Shown: positions 58,429 through 64,000 of the stretch, piece after piece | How the letters are laid out: each line of letters opens with the position of its first letter | How positions within the stretch are numbered: the stretch's first letter is position 1 | Source of the DNA: DASZUK01 sp963745595 | GTDB taxonomy: Bacteria; Actinomycetota; Acidimicrobiia; Acidimicrobiales; RAAP-2 | Assembly (NCBI GenBank): GCA_963745595.1 | Contig: CAVUYB010000014.1 | Span: forward strand, 62,001-126,000 | Direction: 5' to 3' | DNA length: 64,000 nucleotides | The notes under the pieces: generated by a model | What the model saw: the letters and a program-made list of their open reading frames with translations, nothing else | Database searches by the model: none | What the model was told of the DNA's origin: nothing | Program-made: the position numbers and the translations under genes

Positions 58429-61295
58429 CCCTCGCGCAGGCGACCGTCGCCTTGCCGCGGTCATTACCGCTACGGTGCGTGCTTCGTCGACCGGACGTCG
58501 GGGCTCCGCTGCGAGGCCCACCACCCGTCCACCCGCCCCGACCGGTGGCCGCAGTACCTCGACGGGGCGGCCCGCGAGTACGACCGGTACGGGCTGTCGA
58601 AGCTGATCGACCGCGAGCGGCTGGCCAGAGGCGGACGGCGTCTCGGTGTTCTTCGTCGGCCTCGACGCCAGGGACCACGTCGACGGCTGGTTTCCGCTGC
58701 CACGGTCCGATCGACGACGTCTCCACCTCGCGGGCCCTCGTCGGAGATGGCCACCTCCCCCGAGGCCCCCGAGCTGCTGGAGATCGTGCCGGCGACGGTA
58801 CCCCACGGGGTCATCGAGATCAAGGGGGCCTGGCGGGCCGCCAGCGGCAACGGTGCCCACGTGGTGGCCGACGCCCTCGTCCGGTGCATCATCCATGCGC
58901 TCGAGTGGCTCGGTGCCGAGGTGGCGCTGGCCGCCGTGGCCGAACGCCTCGAGGCGTTGGCCAGCCTCACCGGGGCACGGAAGGTGGGCACCGAGAGCGC
59001 CACCTACCCCAGCGAGCGGTACCGGACCATCCTCATGGCCTGGCACCGGTCGGACTTCGGGCCGCCAGACCAGGCCGGACCAGGCCACGCTCATCCGCGA
59101 GGAGACGCGAGCAGCTGCGGCCGGCCCCCGATCCGGGTCGACGACGCCGGCTGGCGCCCGGTCGTCCTGGACGCACGCCACGCGGACCGACCGCCAGATC
59201 GTGGCCAACCTGCGGGCCGATCCGGGCATCGACGAGGTCGATGTGGCCGACCGCCAGCGGGCCGAGCTGCGTCCAGCTGCTGCCCGCCGCCGACCACCGA
59301 CCTGCTGGAGGACGCCGATCGCCACGTCTACTACCCGTGGCGCCACACCGTCGTGCGGATGGTCGGGCCCGGGCGCCTTCCCGGTGCGTGCGGCTCGACC
59401 GCAACCGCAACCGGATCACCCGCGAGGAGCAGGACCGCCTGCGCACGCAACGGGTGGGCGTGGTCGGACTGAGCGCCGGCCACTCGATCGCCACCACCCT
59501 GGCCCTGGAGGGTCTGCTGCGGGGAGCTCCGGCTGGCCGACTTCGACGACCTCGAGCTGACCAACCTGAACCGCCTGCCGGCCAGCGTGCTCGACATCGG
59601 CCTCAACAAGGCGGTGCTGGCCGCCCGGCGGGTGGCCGAGATCGACCCCTACCTCCCGGTGCGGGTCGCTCCCGGAGGGGATCAACGAGGACAACGTCGA
59701 GGAGTTCGTCGCCGGTCTCGACGTCCTGGTCGAGGAGTGCGACTCGATCGACATGAAGATGCTCGTCCGCGAGGTGGCCCGTCGCCACCGCGTACCGGTG
59801 GTGATGGAGACCAGCGACCGGGGTCTGCTCGACGTGGAGCGCTTCGACCTCGAGCCCGAACGGCCGATCTTCCACGACCTGCTCCCGGGCGTTACCGCCG
59901 CCATGCTGGCCGTCGCTCCCGCTGCCGCAGAAGATCCCGTACGTGCTGGACATCGTCGACGCCGGCCAGACCTCCGCCCGGGGAGCGGCCTCGACTGGCC
60001 GAGATCGGCCGGACGCTGTCGACCTGGCCCCAGCTGGCCGGCGACGTGACCCTGGGCGGCGCCGCGGTGGCCGCCGCCGTTCGCCGCCTGGGCCTCGGCG
60101 AGCCGCTCCCCTCGGGCCGGGTTCGGGTCGATCTCGACGCCATCGTCGGGACCTCGAGCGCACCCCCCGCGGTCGACCGCACCGCCGTGGGCGGAACCTC
60201 CCGTCGTCGCCGGCGGAGCCCGACGACCGACGACCCAGTGATGCGTGATCGCCCACGCGGCCACCCTGGCCCCTTCGGGCGGCAACGCCCAGCCGTGGCG
60301 CTTCGTCGGTCGGCCCGCGGATCGTTCTCCATCGACCTGGACCGGCGGCGGACCTCGACCATGGACGTTCGCTCCCGGGGCAGCTACGTCGCGATCGGTG
60401 CCGCCCTCTTCAACGCCCGGGTGGCCGCCGCCGCGGCCGGCCAGCTCGGCCCGGTCTCCTTGTTCCCCGACGGCGCCCCATCCGGACGTAGTGGCGACGA
60501 TGACGCTGGGGACGGCAGCGACCCCGAGCTGGCCGGCCTCTACCCCGCCGTCCTGGCCCGCCACGCCAACCGCCGGCGCGGCACCCACGAGCCGCTGGAC
60601 CTCTCGCTCGCCGCCGAAGCTGGCCCGGGCGGCGATCGCCGAAGGCGGCCCATCTCCACCTGGTGACCGACCGGGAGCAGCTGGCCGACCTGTGCCGAGA
60701 TCCTCGGCGCCTCCGAGCGCATCCGCTTCCTGACGGCCACGCTGCACCGGGAGATGATGGGCGAGCTGCGCTGGCCCGGCGACGACCTGCGCACCGGGAT
60801 CGACATCCGCACGCTGGAACTGCAACCGGGCGAGGTGGCCACGCTGAAGGTGGCCCGTCGGGGCGACGTCATGGAACTGCTCGCCGACTGGGATGCCGGG
60901 CAGGCACTCGGCGAGAACGCCCGCGGCGCCGTGCAGTCGAGCTCCGCCCTGGCCTGGTCGTGACCGTTCCGAACGCCAGCCCCACGTCCTATGTCCGCGG
61001 CGGATCGGCGGTGGAACGGGTATGGGTGACGGCCCAGCAGGCGGGGCTCGGGGTCCAGCCCATCTCGCCGGTGTTCGTCTTCGCCGTCCAGGACGCCGAC
61101 TACGTCACCTTGGGCGGCGAGCGCTGGGCCGACGAGCTGCGATCGCTCTCGCGTCGGTTCCGCCAGGTCTTCGACCTGGCCCCGACAGACGCCATGGCCC
61201 TCGTCCTGCGCCTCAGTCACGTGCCGCCGGCGACCGCTCTCAGTCAGCGATTGCCGCTCGACGAGGTGCTCCTCAGCTCCGAACCACCCGCATAA
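58425..61295 (+). CDS. MoeY-like fusion: acyltransferase-like, ThiF (E1-like) and nitroreductase domains
   Basis: A large fusion of about 950 residues. Residues about 1-270 resemble an acyltransferase/autoinducer-synthase (GNAT-like) domain, with V-I-E-I-K-G-A-W-R-A-A-S-G-N-G and Y-P-S-E-R-Y-R-T-I-L-M-A-W. Residues about 320-520 are a ThiF/E1-like domain with V-G-V-V-G-L-S-A-G-H-S-I-A and D-L-E-L-T-N-L-N-R-L, which bind and adenylate a C-terminal carboxylate in relatives. The last third is a nitroreductase-like flavin domain (A-P-S-G-G-N-A-Q-P-W-R-F near base 60265). M. tuberculosis Rv1355c (MoeY) has ThiF plus nitroreductase and lies beside a GAF-GGDEF-EAL gene, as here. Many frame changes; the substrate is unknown. 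Confidence 0.72.
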
Positions 61296-61407
61296 GCGCT
61301 CCGCGTGGCGTGAACATGCGGGTCCGCAAATCAAGCCCTGGCCGCACGGGGGACGATACGATTGTCGGTCACGGGCCGGCCGCACGGTCGGCGCCGACAG
61401 AAGGATC

Positions 61408-63788
61408 ATGTCCTACGAGTCCTTAGCCATCGAAGACCACTTCGCCGGGTTGCTGACGACGCTCGGCGAGGCTGTCCAGGGGACAGTCGTCGGTCGTCTT
61501 CGTGGCCACCGACGACCGCGGGACGTGGACGGCCCCCAATCCGGCGACCTGGTGGTCCAGCTGGCGACGCTGGTCGCGCAGGCACTGGACCACGATGGGC
61601 CCTGGGGCCTGCGCCACCTCGGAGCGGCCGACGAGGCGGCATGCGAAGAGACTGGGTCAGAGAGGACGTGGCGCCCGGCGCCCTGAGGAGACCGACGCGG
61701 TCCGGCGCAAGGGCCGGAGGACGGGCGCTCTGGGCGTGGCCAAGCGAGCCCGACCGGAGGCCTCGGCCGCCGTCAGCGATAACCAGGTCAGGGCCATCCG
61801 GGTCGTGGCCAGCCTGTGTGCCAGCGCCGCCGGCATCTCCGACATGACCAAGGCGCTGGAACATCAGCGACAGATTGAGGAGCTGGTCTCCCAGATCGCC
61901 GAGCGGCTGATGTCGACGACCTTGGAGACGATGCAGAGCTCACTCGACTGGACGGTCGAGACGCTGGCGCTCTACCTCAAGGCGGACACCGCCTTCCTCC
62001 GACGCAACGACCACGCGAACGACGTCAGCATCCTGCTGTCGGAGTACCCCGAACGCGGATGCGCCGGATCCTGACCCGCTGGCCGTGGTCTCCTTCGACG
62101 CCGACCCGATCTTCGCCGCCACCCGAGACCTCAAGGCGCCGATGGTGATCCGCAACCCCGAGGAGGTCGACGACGATTACACCAAGCGGGTCGAGGAGGC
62201 CCGGGGGATCGTCAGGCTTCTCCGTCGCCGGGGTGCCGCTGGTCTACGGCGACGTCACCGAGGGCTGCCTGGCCTTCGTCCGTTTCTCCATCCTCAACTG
62301 GGCGGAGCACGAGATCAGCGCCCTGCGGATGGTGGCCTCGCTCCTCGTGCACCTGACGCACCGGCTCGAGATGGCGCCGAACTGGCGGCTCCGGGCGCTC
62401 ACCGACGAGCTGACCGGGCTGGCCAATCGCCGGGCCTTGCTGGCCGAGGTCGACCGGCGACGACCGACGGCGGTGACGCCCCTGAAGCTCCTCTTCCTCG
62501 ACCTCGACCGGTTCAAGGTCATGAACGACTACCTGGGCCACGGCGTCGGCGACAAGGTGCTGACCACCATCGCCGACCGGATCCGCGACTCGATCCAGCC
62601 CGGAGACTTCGCCGCCCGCCTGGGCGGCGACGAGTTCGTGATCCTCTTGGACACCACGACGAGCACGAGGCCGAGATCGGCGCATCGCCGAGGACCTCCT
62701 CGAGCTCATCTCCCAGCCGGTCGGATCGAGGGCATGGAGATCGTCCACTCCGGCAGCATCGGCATCGCCATCTCCACCGACGACGGCCACACGGCCGAGG
62801 AGCTGCTCGGCCGGGCGGACATCGCCCTCTACGCGGCCAAGCGGCGCGGGCGCAACCAGCACGTCGTCTTCGACGACACGTCTGCAAGCGCAGGTGGCCG
62901 AGCGATCGAACACCGAGCTGATGCTCCGCCAGGCCTTCGCCGACCAGCAGAACTTCGCCGACCACGAGCACCTCGTCGTCTACTACCAACCCGAGTTCGA
63001 CCTCGTCGACGGGCGGACTGGCCGCGGTCGAGGCCCTGGTGCGCTGGAACCACCCGACCGCGGCCTGCTCGCCGCCGGCGAGTTCATCCCGGTGGCCGAG
63101 GAGACCCACCTCATGGCCGACCTCGGCCGCTGGGTGCTCCAGCAGGCCTGCGCGCAGATGGCCGGCTGGCGGGCCGAGTACCCCGGGCTCGACATCGTCC
63201 TGCGGGTCAACATGTCCCCCGCCGAGCTGGTCGTTCCCGGCATCGTCGCCCGGGTGCGGGAGTTCTGCGTCGAGACCGGCCTGCCGCCGGAGGTGCTCTG
63301 CCTCGAGATCACCGAGGACACCGCCGTCATCAACGTCGAGCAGACCGTGCGCGTGCTCCGGGAGCTCCGGGCCCTCGGCGTCCAGCTGGCCATCGACGAC
63401 TTCGGCTCCGGCTACAGCTCGATGATCCAGCTGAAGAACCTCCCGGTCGACGTGCTGAAGATCGACCGGGTCTTCGTCGACGGCATCGCCACCGACCCGA
63501 CCAATCAGGGCATCGTCGAGTCGATCGTCCGTCTCGGCGCGGCGTTCGAGCTCGAGGTCGTGGCCGAGGGGGTCGAGACCCGCGCGGACATGGAGGAGCT
63601 GATCCGCCTCGGCTGCCGCCGGATCCAGGGCTTCCTGCTCTCCCGGCCGGTCCCCGCCCAGCGGGTGGAGCCGCTGCTGACCGGGAACCCGATCGACCTC
63701 GACCAGCTCATCGGGCGGGCCGCCGCCCGCCCCCGTCACCGGGCCCGGCGACCTCGCCGACGAGATCACGCCGGCGACGACCGGCTAG
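61408..63788 (+). CDS. GAF-GGDEF-EAL c-di-GMP cyclase/phosphodiesterase
   Basis: A bifunctional c-di-GMP protein. After an N-terminal GAF-like sensor region (about residues 1-320) comes a GGDEF domain with D-E-L-T-G-L-A-N-R, F-L-D-L-D-R-F-K and R-L-G-G-D-E-F near base 62615. The I-site position reads Q-P-G-D instead of R-x-x-D, so feedback inhibition is probably absent. The EAL domain retains E-A-L-V-R-W, L-R-V-N-M-S, L-E-I-T-E-D-T, I-D-D-F-G-S-G-Y, L-K-I-D-R-V-F-V and E-G-V-E-T, so hydrolysis is likely active. AAGGA precedes the ATG. The end needs one extra-base shift near 63720 to reach the TAG at 63786-63788. Frame changes near 61495, 61690, 62065, 62215, 62665, 62875 and 63020. Similar to Rv1354c of M. 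tuberculosis. Confidence 0.85.
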
Positions 63789-63842
63789 CCGGCTGGCGAC
63801 CCGCCGGCTGGCGACTGGCGCTGGCTGTCGGACGACGACCGG

Positions 63843-64000
63843 TCAGCCACCGGGCCCCGGTGAACGCTGGCTGCCGTGCTGCGCCCGGTCGCCGACACGG
63901 CGCTTGTCGGCGAACATCGCCTGGTCCGCCCGCCGGAGGATGCTCTCGGGGTCGTCCCCGGACACGGCGACGGTGCTGCCGACGCTGAGCCGGGTGCCGT
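63843..64000 (-). CDS. C-terminal end of another GGDEF protein (partial)
   Basis: The last 158 bases on the minus strand encode T-R-L-S-V-G-S-T-V-A-V-S-G-D-D-P followed by I-L-R-R-A-D-Q-A-M-F-A-D-K-R. This is the usual C-terminal end of a GGDEF domain (S-V-G ... A-D-x-A-M-Y-x-A-K). A TGA ends it at 63843-63845. The gene runs off the right edge and converges on the GAF-GGDEF-EAL gene. Too short for the usual length cut-offs, but the pattern is specific. Confidence 0.75.
   Translation of the reverse strand, partial: GTRLSVGSTVAVSGDDPESILRRADQAMFADKRRVGDRAQHGSQRSPGPGG

Noticed and set aside
1..64000. Programmed +1 frameshifting as an explanation of the many broken genes
   Set aside because: The shift sites share no slippery motif or following stop codon, some shifts go the other way, and paralogues and repeats inside the window show plain extra bases; errors in the sequence are far more likely.
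1..64000. Exosortase, CRISPR array, tRNA, rRNA or transposase genes
   Set aside because: The exosortase-associated-type hydrolases prompted a search for an exosortase, but no matching membrane protein with the expected Cys/Arg/His motifs was seen; no array-like direct repeats, RNA gene or transposase was found by eye.

Overview
The window is very GC-rich, with dense coding on both strands, frequent GTG/TTG starts, ATGA/TGATG gene overlaps, a SARP-type regulator, and a protein pair resembling Mycobacterium tuberculosis Rv1355c/Rv1354c. This points to Actinomycetota. A surface protein with tandem W-L-V-A-x-D-G-G-I-F-x-F-G repeats makes the class Acidimicrobiia a reasonable guess, but that is inference. 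No rRNA, tRNA, CRISPR array or transposase gene was seen.

Most of the window is exopolysaccharide (EPS) biosynthesis, apparently two complete sets. Bases 1-11,700 (+): glycosyltransferase, Wzx flippase, glycosyltransferase, methyltransferase, then a coupled module of acyl carrier protein, acyl-CoA dehydrogenase-like flavoprotein, amino acid:[carrier protein] ligase and DUF1839 protein, then a second flippase and a two-domain exosortase-associated-type hydrolase. A convergent FemAB-like acyltransferase follows (11.7-13.0 kb, -). 13.4-22.1 kb (+): nucleotide-sugar 6-dehydrogenase, glycosyltransferase, AsnB-like amidotransferase, bi-domain oxidoreductase and heparinase II/III-like protein. 22.3-26.8 kb (-): Wzy-type polymerase/ligase and two Wzz-like proteins. 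27.0-30.1 kb (-): a secreted repeat/beta-helix protein and a HIT-like protein. 30.6-34.0 kb (+): initiating UndP-sugar phosphotransferase, ECF sigma factor and FkbM methyltransferase.

From about 49.5 down to 34.0 kb (-) lies a ten-gene tightly packed run: diguanylate cyclase, V4R-Wzz fusion, Wzy, GH26-like protein, GAF/degenerate-GGDEF protein, Wzx, holo-ACP synthase, GH2 mannosidase-like protein, a second two-domain hydrolase and a methyltransferase. The holo-ACP synthase is a plausible partner for the carrier protein at 5 kb. 49.6-52.8 kb adds a small unknown gene and three glycosyltransferases. 53.0-56.6 kb (-) is a large ATPase regulator with a C-terminal SARP DNA-binding domain.

From 56.9 kb to the end is a cyclic-di-GMP block: a degenerate-GGDEF protein, a MoeY-like acyltransferase/ThiF/nitroreductase fusion, a GAF-GGDEF-EAL protein, and the C-terminus of another GGDEF protein at the right edge. 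The layout suggests that c-di-GMP signalling and the SARP control an EPS, probably mannose-related, that may be decorated through a carrier-protein-bound amino acid.

Caution: about half the genes are broken by single-base frame changes, mostly one extra base. A repeat and a paralogue pair inside the window show these are insertions in otherwise intact genes, most likely consensus errors. I give reconstructed gene spans and note where the frame changes.
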